Assembly: GCA_045110335.1 (NCBI GenBank)
Contig: JBGCGB010000006.1
Coordinates: 1-64,000, forward strand
From: CALBPI01 sp045110335
GTDB lineage: Bacteria > Pseudomonadota > Gammaproteobacteria > Steroidobacterales > Woeseiaceae
Length of the DNA: 64,000 nucleotides
Direction: 5' to 3'
Shown piece after piece: positions 17,876 through 26,313 of this stretch; within the stretch, counting starts at the first letter, position 1; each line of letters opens with the position of its first letter. Both the position numbers and the translations under genes were made by a program. The notes below the pieces were generated by a model. That model was not told the origin of the DNA. It did no database searches and worked only from the letters and a program-made list of their open reading frames with translations.

Positions 17876-18835
17876 ATGCAAAAAATAATCTTTGATACAG
17901 ATCCGGGCATTGATGATGTGATGGCGCTGTTATTCGCCGAGGCGTCGCCGGCTATTGATGTTATTGGCATTACCACTGGGCGGGGCAATGCCGAGGTTGA
18001 TATCACGACACGAAATGCACTGTATGTCGCCGAGCGTTTTGATATCCCTGCACCGGTTTTTCGTGGTGCAGCCGCAGCGCTCGAAGTGGCCGATGACGAT
18101 CCGCCGGCATTCGTCCACGGCGAGGATGGTCTTGGCAATACATCACCGGATGAACCGACAAGAGAAGTCAGTTCGATGCCCGCAGATGAATACATCGTCG
18201 ACGCTGTGCGGCGGTACCCGGGCGAGATCACGCTGGTCGCGATCGGCCGACTCACTAATCTGGCGCTAGCCTTGCAACGCGATCCGGGCATTGTGGATGC
18301 CGTCAAGCAGGTGGTCGTGATGGGCGGTGCGCTCGACATCAACGGTCATGCCGGCAACATTACGCCGCATGCCGAAGCCAATATTTATGGTGACCCGCAT
18401 GCCGCGAGTATTGTATTTGGCGCAGACTGGCCTGTTGTCATGGTAGGACTGGATGTGACGATGCCGGTTATGATGGATACCCCGCGTATGCTTCGGATTC
18501 GCGACAGTGCCGGCGATGCTGGTCAGTATTTGTATGATATCTCGCGGTTCTATCAAAAGTTTTATGAGGAACAAGCGGGCGTTGCCGGATTTCCGGTTCA
18601 CGACTCATCGGCGCTCGCCTACGTCATTGACCGCACGCTATTTGAAACTCGCGCCGGCGTCATAGACGTTGCATTAGCAGGTGAACATATCGGTCAAACA
18701 CGACTGGCTCATGATGCGAAAGATCTTGCCAAAGATCGGTTCGCCGGAAAGCCGCAACAACTCGCTTGCGTGGGCGTGGATGCCGAACGTTTGTTGGATT
18801 TATACGAGTCCTTGTTGATCAAGGAGTTTGGTTGA
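17876..18835 (+). CDS. nucleoside hydrolase (IunH/RihA family)
   Basis: The enzyme cleaves the N-glycosidic bond of nucleosides to give a free base and ribose. From the ATG at 17876 it has 319 residues. The Ca2+-binding signature DTDPGIDDVMAL is at residues 7-18; other family motifs are TTGRGNAEVDITTRNAL, AADEYIVDAV, GRLTNLALAL, VVVMGGALDI, EANIYGDPHAA and HDSSALAYV near the active-site His. The exact preference (inosine/guanosine or pyrimidine nucleosides) cannot be read. The in-frame extension to 17777 lies in the control region and is rejected. The gene is followed without a gap by ureD. Confidence 0.93.
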   Translation: MQKIIFDTDPGIDDVMALLFAEASPAIDVIGITTGRGNAEVDITTRNALYVAERFDIPAPVFRGAAAALEVADDDPPAFVHGEDGLGNTSPDEPTREVSSMPADEYIVDAVRRYPGEITLVAIGRLTNLALALQRDPGIVDAVKQVVVMGGALDINGHAGNITPHAEANIYGDPHAASIVFGADWPVVMVGLDVTMPVMMDTPRMLRIRDSAGDAGQYLYDISRFYQKFYEEQAGVAGFPVHDSSALAYVIDRTLFETRAGVIDVALAGEHIGQTRLAHDAKDLAKDRFAGKPQQLACVGVDAERLLDLYESLLIKEFG

Positions 18836-19720
18836 GTGGTCGTTGCCATTGCAGGACATGAAGCACTACCGCGATTGCAGCGATCCGAAGGGCACGTGTT
18901 GGTCGAATTCAAACGTCGGGCAAAGGCAACGGTTTTGTCTGATCTGTATCAGCGCGGCTGCGGCAAAGTGCGTTTCCCGATTCAGCAATCGCAAAAGCCT
19001 TTTGAGGCCGTCTTGATCAATACGGCAGGTGGGCTGACCGACGGCGATGTGTTCACCGCCGAATTCAATTGGTTACCAGGTAGCAGCGCTATTGCGACGA
19101 CACAGGCGGCCGAGCGGATTTATCGCGCCAGATCTGGTTGCGCTAAAGTCAATACCCGATTATCGGTGGGAGACGATGCGCGCGCGGCGTGGCTGCCACA
19201 AGAGACCATTCTATTTGATGCCGGTCGTTGCGAGCGAATGTCGGTCGTTGACCTCACATCGAACAGCCATTTTCTCGCGATGGATGCGCTTGTACTTGGC
19301 CGCACCGCAATGCAGGAAATCGTCAAAAACGGGCGTTGGCTGGATCGTTGGCGCGTCCATGTGGACGAGGAACTGGTGTTTGCAGACGGATTTTGCCTCG
19401 ATGACGCTTTTCATGGTGACATTCAGGCCTTGCTACATAGACGCGCCGTAGCGGGTGCCGCCCGGACGATTGCCACCGGACTACTGGTTTCGACCCACGC
19501 TGCGCAATATCGAGACGCGATTCAAAAGGCATTGCTGGCAGCAGACGATATCGATGGTGGTGTAACCCGCGTTGGTAACGTCCTGTTCTGGCGCCTGGTA
19601 ACGAATAATGCCGCTGCGATGCGGGCAATGACACATGTATTGTTGGCCGTGATTTCAGATGAGAAGATAACGCGTAATCCTTTCGGGGGATTTTCGTTAC
19701 CGCGAGTGTTTCATTGCTAG
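18836..19720 (+). CDS. ureD: urease accessory protein UreD
   Basis: UreD is the scaffold that binds apo-urease together with UreF and UreG during nickel insertion. The 294-aa protein starts with GTG directly after the nucleoside hydrolase TGA, with AAGGAG about ten bases upstream. Typical motifs are VLINTAGGLTDGD, ATTQAAERIYRA, LPQETILFDAGR, and RWRVHVDEELVFADGF. The gene order DABCEFG is the common proteobacterial one. Coupling to the nucleoside hydrolase ties nitrogen release from nucleosides to urea use. Confidence 0.93.
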   Translation: MVVAIAGHEALPRLQRSEGHVLVEFKRRAKATVLSDLYQRGCGKVRFPIQQSQKPFEAVLINTAGGLTDGDVFTAEFNWLPGSSAIATTQAAERIYRARSGCAKVNTRLSVGDDARAAWLPQETILFDAGRCERMSVVDLTSNSHFLAMDALVLGRTAMQEIVKNGRWLDRWRVHVDEELVFADGFCLDDAFHGDIQALLHRRAVAGAARTIATGLLVSTHAAQYRDAIQKALLAADDIDGGVTRVGNVLFWRLVTNNAAAMRAMTHVLLAVISDEKITRNPFGGFSLPRVFHC

Positions 19721-19732
19721 AGGAAGGCCCGA

Positions 19733-20035
19733 ATGCAACTAACGCCACGAGAGAAAGATAAATTAATGCTAGCGACCGCCGCGATGGTGGCACGCCGTCG
19801 CCTGGAGCGCGGCGTGAAGCTGAATCATCCCGAGGCGATCGCGCTGATTTCGGACTTTGTCGTTGAAGGCGCCCGCGATGGGCGAAGTGTCGCCGACCTC
19901 ATGCAAGCCGGTGCCAAGGTGATCACGCGCGAGCAAGTGATGGACGGTATCGCCGAGATGATTCACGACGTGCAGGTCGAGGCGACCTTTCCCGATGGCA
20001 CCAAGCTGGTCACGGTCCACCAACCCATTCGTTAG
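19733..20035 (+). CDS. ureA: urease gamma subunit
   Basis: The 100-residue gamma subunit is of normal length and sequence: MQLTPREKDKLMLATAAMVA, KLNHPEAIALI, and the C-terminal VEATFPDGTKLVTVHQPIR. A GAGGAAGG Shine-Dalgarno precedes the ATG. It is a structural subunit of the (alpha-beta-gamma)3 urease. Confidence 0.97.
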   Translation: MQLTPREKDKLMLATAAMVARRRLERGVKLNHPEAIALISDFVVEGARDGRSVADLMQAGAKVITREQVMDGIAEMIHDVQVEATFPDGTKLVTVHQPIR

Positions 20036-20047
20036 GAGCGACGATTC

Positions 20048-20353
20048 ATGATTCCCGGAGAGATCATTACGAAAGACGGCGAGATCGAGCTGAATGCGGG
20101 CGCGCCGACGAAAACCCTGTTGATCGAAAATCAGGGAGACCGACCGGTCCAGGTCGGGTCCCACTATCACTTTTTCGAAGTGAACGACGCGTTGTCGTTT
20201 GATCGAGCCTCTACGCGAGGGTGGCGGCTGGATATTGCCGCCGGCACGGCTGTCCGGTTCGAGCCCGGGCAAAGTCGAGAAGTGACACTGGTGCCGATAT
20301 CCGGTGACCGGAAAATTTTCGGGTTCAACCAACGCGTCATGGGTGATTTGTAA
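20048..20353 (+). CDS. ureB: urease beta subunit
   Basis: The 101-residue beta subunit shows the family signatures MIPGEIITKDGEIELNAG, NQGDRPVQVGSHYHFFEVN, AAGTAVRFEPG and the terminal KIFGFNQRVMGDL. An AGGAG site lies upstream, and its stop overlaps the ureC start (TAATG). Confidence 0.97.
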   Translation: MIPGEIITKDGEIELNAGAPTKTLLIENQGDRPVQVGSHYHFFEVNDALSFDRASTRGWRLDIAAGTAVRFEPGQSREVTLVPISGDRKIFGFNQRVMGDL

Positions 20354-22062
20354 TGGCTGAGAGAATTTCAAGACAAACCTATGCGTCGATGTTTGGTCCG
20401 ACGACCGGCGATCAGGTCAGGCTGGCCGATACCGAGCTATTCATTGAGGTCGAGAAAGACTTCACAACGTATGGTGAGGAGGTCAAATTTGGCGGCGGAA
20501 AGGTGATCCGAGATGGTATGGGACAATCCCAGCTAACGCGCGAGCAGGGCGCCGTCGACACGGTCATTACCAATGCGCTAGTCGTTGACGTCACGGGCAT
20601 CTATAAAGCGGATATTGGATTGAAAGACGGTCGTATTGCCGGCATCGGCAAGGCCGGCAACCCGGATACACAGCCCAACGTCAACATCATCGTCGGGCCC
20701 AGCACTGAAGCGATTGCCGGAGAAGGTAAGATACTAACGGCCGGTGCTTTTGATGCTCATATCCATTTTATTTGCCCGCAACAAATCGAAGAATCGTTAA
20801 TGTCCGGCGTGACGACCATGCTGGGTGGTGGCACGGGTCCTGCGACCGGTACCAATGCAACAACCTGTACGCCGGGCGCATTTCACATCGGCCGTATGCT
20901 GCAAGCCGCTGATGCGTTTCCGATGAATATCGCATTGTCCGGCAAGGGCAACGCATCATTGCCCGCCGAGATCGAAGCACAAGTTCGCGCCGGCGCTTGC
21001 GCGTTGAAGCTGCACGAAGACTGGGGTACGACGCCGGCCAGTATCGACTGCTGTTTGTCGGTCGCTGATGCGATGGATGTGCAGACCATGATTCACACCG
21101 ACACGTTAAACGAATCCGGTTTCGTCGAGAACACGATTGCGGCGTTCAAAGGCCGCACAATCCATGCGTTTCATACCGAAGGCGCCGGTGGTGGGCATGC
21201 ACCCGATATCATTCGTGTCGCTGGCTTGAGTAACGTAATTCCATCGTCGACTAATCCGACGCGGCCTTTCACCGTGAATACGATTGATGAGCATTTAGAC
21301 ATGCTGATGGTTTGTCATCATCTGGATGCCCGTATTGCCGAAGACGTCGCGTTCGCCGAAAGTCGTATTCGCAAAGAGACGATCGCTGCCGAGGACATTC
21401 TTCATGATATGGGTGCGTTCTCGATCATCGCATCGGACTCGCAAGCAATGGGGCGGGTCGGAGAAGTCCTGATCCGAACCTGGCAGACAGCGGATAAGAT
21501 GAAAAAGCAACGCGGTCGTCTGTCCGAGGAAACGGGCGACAACGATAATTTCCGGGTACGACGGTATATTGCGAAATACACGATCAACCCGGCGATCGCG
21601 CATGGCTTGTCGTCGCATATCGGATCGATCGAAGCTGGCAAGCTTGCTGACCTCGTGCTTTGGTCGCCAGCCTTCTTCGGCGTCAAGCCGGACCTGGTTA
21701 TCAAAATGGGTAGTATCGCTGCGGCCCCGATGGGCGATCCGAATGCCTCTATTCCAACGCCGCAGCCCGTTCATTACCGACCGATGTTTGCATCGTTTGG
21801 CGGTTCGCTCAGTCATAGCTCAGTGACATTCGTGTCCCAAGCTGCGCAGTCGGATGGTGTCCGCGAAAAGCTGGGCTTGGCCAAGCAAACGCTCGCGGTT
21901 TCCAATACCCGGAATATCGGTAAGAACGATATGCAGTTGAATGACTATTGCCCGGATATCCAGGTGGATCCCGAGACGTATGAAGTGCATGCGGACGGCG
22001 AATTACTCACTTGTGAGCCAGCTGAAACATTGCCAATGGCGCAACGTTACTTTTTGTTCTAG
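20353..22062 (+). CDS. ureC: urease alpha (catalytic) subunit
   Basis: UreC hydrolyses urea to ammonia and carbamate at a dinuclear nickel site. At 569 aa it is full length. Key residues are intact: the HIH metal ligands in FDAHIHFICPQQ (about 136-138), the lysine to be carbamylated in ALKLHEDWG (about 219), HTDTLNESGFVENT with a Ni-binding His, HAFHTEGAGGGHAPDI, and the mobile flap MVCHHLDARIAEDVAFAESRIR region with its Cys and catalytic His. It is therefore predicted to be active, given nickel and the accessory proteins encoded next to it. No nickel transporter is found in the window. Confidence 0.98.
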   Translation: MAERISRQTYASMFGPTTGDQVRLADTELFIEVEKDFTTYGEEVKFGGGKVIRDGMGQSQLTREQGAVDTVITNALVVDVTGIYKADIGLKDGRIAGIGKAGNPDTQPNVNIIVGPSTEAIAGEGKILTAGAFDAHIHFICPQQIEESLMSGVTTMLGGGTGPATGTNATTCTPGAFHIGRMLQAADAFPMNIALSGKGNASLPAEIEAQVRAGACALKLHEDWGTTPASIDCCLSVADAMDVQTMIHTDTLNESGFVENTIAAFKGRTIHAFHTEGAGGGHAPDIIRVAGLSNVIPSSTNPTRPFTVNTIDEHLDMLMVCHHLDARIAEDVAFAESRIRKETIAAEDILHDMGAFSIIASDSQAMGRVGEVLIRTWQTADKMKKQRGRLSEETGDNDNFRVRRYIAKYTINPAIAHGLSSHIGSIEAGKLADLVLWSPAFFGVKPDLVIKMGSIAAAPMGDPNASIPTPQPVHYRPMFASFGGSLSHSSVTFVSQAAQSDGVREKLGLAKQTLAVSNTRNIGKNDMQLNDYCPDIQVDPETYEVHADGELLTCEPAETLPMAQRYFLF

Positions 22063-22514
22063 TGAGTATCTTGTTACGCGCAGTATCGGTCTCAACAGCC
22101 GGGTCGTCGAAGACGGTTTCCGAGTACGTTGAGTTGTCTTTTCAAGACCGCCATCGACGTCGGTTGCGTATGCACAGTTCAGCAGGACGGGACTTCTTGT
22201 TGGATTTCCCCGAGGCGATTGCACTTCGCGATGGCGATATCCTGACGTTAGACGATGACAGCTACATACGTGTTTCGGCGCTTCCCGAAGATGTGCTGGA
22301 TATCACCGCAGCGGATGCCAATGCGCTAACCAGAATTGCGTGGCACTTGGGGAACCGGCATCTGCCAACCGCAATATCGGCGGGGCAGTTACGAATCGCT
22401 TACGACCATGTGATTGAAGCGATGATTGTCGGGTTGGGCGGCAAGACAGCGCGCCTTCATGCGCCGTTTCAACCGGAGGCGGGCGCGTACGACGCCGAAC
22501 ATCATCACGCATGA
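22062..22514 (+). CDS. ureE: urease accessory protein UreE (nickel chaperone)
   Basis: UreE delivers Ni2+ to the UreD/F/G-urease complex. The GTG start overlaps the ureC stop by one base. The 150-aa protein has the N-terminal domain (SFQDRHRRRLRMHSSAGRDFLLDFPEA) and the metal-binding domain (WHLGNRHLPTAI, DHVIEAMIVGLG). The histidine-rich tail is very short (EHHHA), so storage capacity for nickel should be low compared with long-tailed UreE. Its stop overlaps ureF by ATGA. Confidence 0.93.
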   Translation: MSILLRAVSVSTAGSSKTVSEYVELSFQDRHRRRLRMHSSAGRDFLLDFPEAIALRDGDILTLDDDSYIRVSALPEDVLDITAADANALTRIAWHLGNRHLPTAISAGQLRIAYDHVIEAMIVGLGGKTARLHAPFQPEAGAYDAEHHHA

Positions 22515-23179
22515 CATTCTGCAACGAGACATACAAGCTGCAGACGTGGTTGTCGCCGTCTTTTCCAGTCGGCGCTTATGCGTATTCGCACGGCTTGGAA
22601 AATGCTATTGAGCAAGGCTTGGTCACCGAAGCGGGTGATGCGCTGAGCTGGATCAGTGATCTGCTGACGATCGGCAGTGGACAAACAGATCTCGTGCTCT
22701 TGGCTCGAACCTGGGAATGTGCAAATGACCCATCGGCGCTGGACGAGCTCGTCGCCTTGGGCTGCGCTTTTTGGCCGGGTGCCGAGATACGCAATGAATC
22801 CCTGGCTCAAGGGGACGCTTTCCTGCGCACCATTCGTGAGACATGGTCATTACCGGCCATTGACCGGATCGACTATGCCGAATTGCCCTACCCCATTGCA
22901 GTGGGCCTTGTTGCTGAAGCGCATGGCGTCGAGCAATGGCGTGTCTTGACGGCCTTTGCGCATGCCTTTTCTGCAAATCTGGTGTCTGCGGTAGTGAGAT
23001 TGGTGCCGCTGGGACAAACCGACGGGCAACGAATTTCGGCGGCATTGCAGAATGCGGCTAGCGTCGCTTGCACGCGGGCGTTGGAGACGCCGCTGGATGC
23101 ACTTGCGAGTTCGACGCTGATGTCGGATATTTGCGGTATGCGACATGAATCACAATACACAAGGTTGTTTCGCTCATGA
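22511..23179 (+). CDS. ureF: urease accessory protein UreF
   Basis: UreF (222 aa) bridges UreD and UreG during urease activation. The conserved N-terminal motif LSPSFPVGAYAYSHGLENAIE is split by few changes from the family pattern, and HGVEQWRVLTAFAHAFSANLVSAVVRL is the helical core. It overlaps ureE and ureG by four bases on either side, so the three accessory proteins are likely co-translated. Confidence 0.94.
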   Translation: MTFCNETYKLQTWLSPSFPVGAYAYSHGLENAIEQGLVTEAGDALSWISDLLTIGSGQTDLVLLARTWECANDPSALDELVALGCAFWPGAEIRNESLAQGDAFLRTIRETWSLPAIDRIDYAELPYPIAVGLVAEAHGVEQWRVLTAFAHAFSANLVSAVVRLVPLGQTDGQRISAALQNAASVACTRALETPLDALASSTLMSDICGMRHESQYTRLFRS

Positions 23180-23805
23180 CTAGAAATGGCCCGCTTCGGG
23201 TGGGGATCGGCGGTCCTGTCGGATCCGGTAAGACCGCATTGACGAATGCGCTCTGTCAGAACATGCGGGATCACTTTTCCGTTGCCGTGATCACGAACGA
23301 TATTTATACGCGCGAGGATGCGGAGTTCTTAACGCGGTCCGGTGCTTTGCCGGAAGAACGTATTAGCGGGGTCGAAACGGGGGGATGTCCACATACCGCC
23401 ATTCGCGAAGACGCTTCAATGAATCTCGCCGCCGTTCGTGACCTGAATCAACGCTTCCCGGACTTGGAGATGATTATCATCGAATCCGGCGGTGATAATC
23501 TTGCCGCTACATTTTCGCCGGAACTGGCCGACATCACAATTTACGTGATTGATGTCTCAGCAGGAGATAAAATACCTCGCAAAGGCGGTCCCGGGATAAC
23601 AAAATCAGACTTGCTCGTCATCAATAAGATCGATTTGGCGCCGCTGGTAGGTGCAGATCTTGGCGTGATGGATCGGGATGCACGTCGCATGCGCGGCGAT
23701 CGGCCTTTTGTTTTCACCAATGTGAAAGCAAGTGAACGGGTCGCGGATGTACAAGCGTTCATCGAGCGAGCAGGTGGTTTACAGGCGAACGCCGACAGGG
23801 AGTAG
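23176..23805 (+). CDS. ureG: urease accessory GTPase UreG
   Basis: UreG is the SIMIBI-class GTPase that powers nickel insertion. The 209-aa protein has the P-loop GPVGSGKT at residues 13-20, NDIYTREDAEFL, the nickel-binding GVETGGCPHTAIREDASMN (Cys-Pro-His), the Walker-B-like IIESGGDNLAATFSPELAD and the guanine-specificity NKIDLAP. It is complete. Confidence 0.97.
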   Translation: MTRNGPLRVGIGGPVGSGKTALTNALCQNMRDHFSVAVITNDIYTREDAEFLTRSGALPEERISGVETGGCPHTAIREDASMNLAAVRDLNQRFPDLEMIIIESGGDNLAATFSPELADITIYVIDVSAGDKIPRKGGPGITKSDLLVINKIDLAPLVGADLGVMDRDARRMRGDRPFVFTNVKASERVADVQAFIERAGGLQANADRE

Positions 23806-23815
23806 AGGCAGAGCA

Positions 23816-24661
23816 TTGATAGACAAGCAAGCGTTCGCCGAAAAATTTGAAAGAGACGGGTTCGTGGTGGTTCGGAATGCCATCGGTGTTCAGTCTCTGG
23901 CGGAGTTAAAAAATGCGGCGATCCGCATCGTTGACGACTTCGATATGGTGAACAATCGCACGACGTTCACGACCAAAGATCGCGACAGCGGCCGCGATGA
24001 CTATTTTTTTGAGTCTGCCGAGGCCATCAATTGCTTCCTGGAAGAAGATGCGTTGGATGCCGACGGTAACGTTGATCGGGCCAAGAGATTGGCGATCAAC
24101 AAGATCGGTCATGCGATGCATGATCTGGATGCTACGTTCGGTGCATTCTGCCGATTGCCGATTTTCAAACAGGTACTGACCGCGATAGGCTACAAAGTGC
24201 CTGTCTTGTACCAATCCATGTATATCTTCAAACAACCGCAGATCGGTGGCGAGGTACGCTGGCATCAAGATGCGAGTTACTTGCAATCGGATGGGCGTGG
24301 CGTTGCTGGTGTTTGGGTGGCGGTCGAGAACGCGAATGTCGAGAACGGTTGTTTGTGGGTGCAGCCTGGCCAGCATCGTTCGCCGCTGAGAGAAATCTAT
24401 GAAGTTGATTGGAACAAGCGCCGTGGCGAACTGCGTACGCTTGACGAAACACCATGGTGTTCGGATCCGGATAGTGCGATTCCACTAGAAGTGAGTGCCG
24501 GCACCGTGATTTTCTTTTCAGACCGCATGCCGCACTACAGCTCGCAAAATCGCTCCACTCGCTCGCGCCATGCCTTTACATTGCATGTGGCTGAGCGTTA
24601 TGACAATTGGTCGCCGTCAAACTGGTTGCAACGCCCGTCTCTTGGCGACTTCATGATTTGA
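23816..24661 (+). CDS. phytanoyl-CoA dioxygenase (PhyH)-family 2OG/Fe(II) oxygenase
   Basis: I choose the TTG at 23816 (281 aa), because AGAGG at 23804-23808 is well spaced before it and the protein then begins with the usual KFERDGFVVVRNAI. A frame open from 23732 lies inside ureG. The Fe(II) triad is visible as HQDASY (His about 150, Asp about 152) and PHYSSQNRS (distal His about 240), followed by a 2-oxoglutarate-binding Arg in TRSRHAF. WVAVENANVENGCLWVQPGQH is typical of PhyH proteins. The substrate is unknown. Placement ten bases after ureG suggests a role linked to the purine/urea pathway, which is an inference. Confidence 0.85.
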   Translation: MIDKQAFAEKFERDGFVVVRNAIGVQSLAELKNAAIRIVDDFDMVNNRTTFTTKDRDSGRDDYFFESAEAINCFLEEDALDADGNVDRAKRLAINKIGHAMHDLDATFGAFCRLPIFKQVLTAIGYKVPVLYQSMYIFKQPQIGGEVRWHQDASYLQSDGRGVAGVWVAVENANVENGCLWVQPGQHRSPLREIYEVDWNKRRGELRTLDETPWCSDPDSAIPLEVSAGTVIFFSDRMPHYSSQNRSTRSRHAFTLHVAERYDNWSPSNWLQRPSLGDFMI

Positions 24662-24669
24662 GCGGACGC

Positions 24670-25338
24670 TTACCGGTCCGCCAGCAATGCCTTCAACGCG
24701 GCCACTTCGGTTTCTAGTTTATCGACGCGGTCGGTCAGTGCTTGGATGGCGCTGCTGCCAGCTGCTGATGTGCGGGGTTGCCGGTCTGCGGCAGCATTGC
24801 GCTCGGCGAGGTATTGATCGACATCGATCTCACCACTAAATAGATGCCGATACTCACTATCTTTACGGCCACTTAGCCGCGGCAGCTGCATGACCAGCGG
24901 CCCATGCGGTTGATCGACTAAGGTATTTAGCGTGTCCACGACCGACTGGTTGTCGACGAAGGTGTGCAGACGACCGGAGCGTGCTCGCAGTTCGCCTGGC
25001 GTTTGTGGTCCGCGCAGCAGCAACAAACAAACGACGGCAAGCGCTGCATCGTCAAATTTGAAGTCACTGTAACGTGTGTTGCAAAACCGTTGTGAGTATT
25101 TTTCAGCCCGACTTTTGAAGTTCTCCTCAATGACGACGAAGTGTTTGTTTTGCAAGCTACGGATCGTGTGCTGAACTTCGCCGGGTGATAGGTTCATGAC
25201 CGGTTCCCTACTCGATTTTTGATTGCAGGCATTCACCAACGCATTCAGTGTCAAAGGGTATTGGTCCGGTGTGACGACTGATTTTTCAATTAGACAACCG
25301 ATCACGCGTTCTTCTTTGTCCGTCAATTCAACTTTCAT
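24670..25338 (-). CDS. yceH: YceH family protein (DUF480)
   Basis: The 222-residue protein is a member of the YceH/UPF0502 family: MKVELTDKEERVIGCLIEKS, TPDQYPLTLNALVNACNQKSSREPVM, and LLLRGPQTPGELRARSGRLH, two winged-helix domains. A short C-terminal coiled coil (TDRVDKLETEVAALKALLADR region) closes it. The molecular function is not known; a DNA-binding role is suggested by the fold. It is the last gene of a three-gene unit with the DUF1272 protein and a phosphoribosyltransferase, and it converges with the PhyH gene. Confidence 0.9.
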   Translation of the reverse strand: MKVELTDKEERVIGCLIEKSVVTPDQYPLTLNALVNACNQKSSREPVMNLSPGEVQHTIRSLQNKHFVVIEENFKSRAEKYSQRFCNTRYSDFKFDDAALAVVCLLLLRGPQTPGELRARSGRLHTFVDNQSVVDTLNTLVDQPHGPLVMQLPRLSGRKDSEYRHLFSGEIDVDQYLAERNAAADRQPRTSAAGSSAIQALTDRVDKLETEVAALKALLADR

Positions 25339-25351
25339 CGTACTTCCAGGG

Positions 25352-25660
25352 TTATCGATCGCTTGGCGCGATTGCTTTTGCGGAATCAGCGAAAGCCATC
25401 ATCTCGCTTTCGGTCAGGGGGCTGTGAATACGTTTTGTGGACGCGGGATGGTGTTGCAGGCTTACCCCGGAACGGCGCGCGATTTTCGGCCGTATCGGTC
25501 TGCGCTCAAATCCGCCACCACAGTTGGGGCATACATTCTGTAGAACCCGGTCAACACATTCAGCGCAGAACGTGCATTCGTAGGTGCAGATCATCGCGTC
25601 GGGACTATCGGGCGGCAAATCTCGATCGCAGTGCTCGCAATTGGGCTTCAGTGTCAACAC
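25352..25660 (-). CDS. DUF1272 zinc-ribbon protein
   Basis: This 102-residue protein belongs to DUF1272. It opens with MLTLKPNCEHCDRDLPPDS and has the cysteine pairs CEHC, CTYECTFCAEC and CPNC, which should bind two zinc ions in a RING-like or treble-clef arrangement, followed by GGGFERRPIRP. The last 45 residues are less ordered and appear specific to this lineage. It sits six bases after the phosphoribosyltransferase and 13 before yceH. Its function is unknown. Confidence 0.85.
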   Translation of the reverse strand: MLTLKPNCEHCDRDLPPDSPDAMICTYECTFCAECVDRVLQNVCPNCGGGFERRPIRPKIARRSGVSLQHHPASTKRIHSPLTESEMMAFADSAKAIAPSDR

Positions 25661-25666
25661 AAACGG

Positions 25667-26245
25667 TTATCCTTCTTGATCATCGGGCAGCGATTCCCGG
25701 ATGATCTCGTAGAGGGCGGGTCGGTGCGTCTTGACTTCATCGACAGAGAGGCCTTCAAGTGAGTGGGGGAACTTTAGCCACGCCTTTGTTTCATGCAGGT
25801 AATAATCGGGTTCGCGTTTCGTTTGGTTACGGCTGGGCTTGTAGTAAGGCACGGCAATGCGAATGTCGCTCGGTGCATTGCGCCGGGATTTTTGCTCAAT
25901 CTGCCGGATCATTTTGTCAATGGTGTGACCGGTGTCAAAGACGTCATCCACGATTAGAAGCCGATCTTCATGAGTCACGTTCTTCAGCAAGTAATTCATA
26001 CCATAGATCGCGATTTCCCGAGACTGGTTGTCGATACCGCTGTAAGACGAGGTTCGCACAGCAATATGATCAGTTTCGATGCCGCTGTAGGCGAGGTATT
26101 CCTGAACCGCGATCCCGATGGGTGCAGCGCCCCGCCATAAGGCCAGAATAAAACTGGGTCTGAAGCCGCTTTCGACAATGGCGGCGCCCAGCCGGAAAGC
26201 GTCGTCCAGAAGTGATTGCGCAGAAATGTAATGCTTATCGACCAT
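25667..26245 (-). CDS. phosphoribosyltransferase-family protein A
   Basis: From the ATG at 26245 the protein has 192 residues. The PRPP-binding signature LLIVDDVFDTGHT marks a type I phosphoribosyltransferase, and FILALWRGAAPIG is the PPi loop. It resembles the hypoxanthine/xanthine-type PRTases of bacteria and archaea, so base salvage to a nucleotide is the likely reaction; the base is not known. It is divergent from, and clearly paralogous to, the gene at 26314-26901: both share DAFRLG, LWRG, VQE, GIETxHIAxRTS, YLL and DRLLIVDDV. Confidence 0.85.
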   Translation of the reverse strand: MVDKHYISAQSLLDDAFRLGAAIVESGFRPSFILALWRGAAPIGIAVQEYLAYSGIETDHIAVRTSSYSGIDNQSREIAIYGMNYLLKNVTHEDRLLIVDDVFDTGHTIDKMIRQIEQKSRRNAPSDIRIAVPYYKPSRNQTKREPDYYLHETKAWLKFPHSLEGLSVDEVKTHRPALYEIIRESLPDDQEG

Positions 26246-26313
26246 ACCCCCAATGTGCCGATACATGGAGACCCTTGCAAGCCCTGCAACAAAACCGGTG
26301 CTACACTCGTGTT

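Noticed and set aside
20353..22062. Possible inactivation of urease.
   Set aside because: All nickel ligands, the carbamylated Lys and the flap residues of UreC are present, and no frame break is seen in ureDABCEFG.
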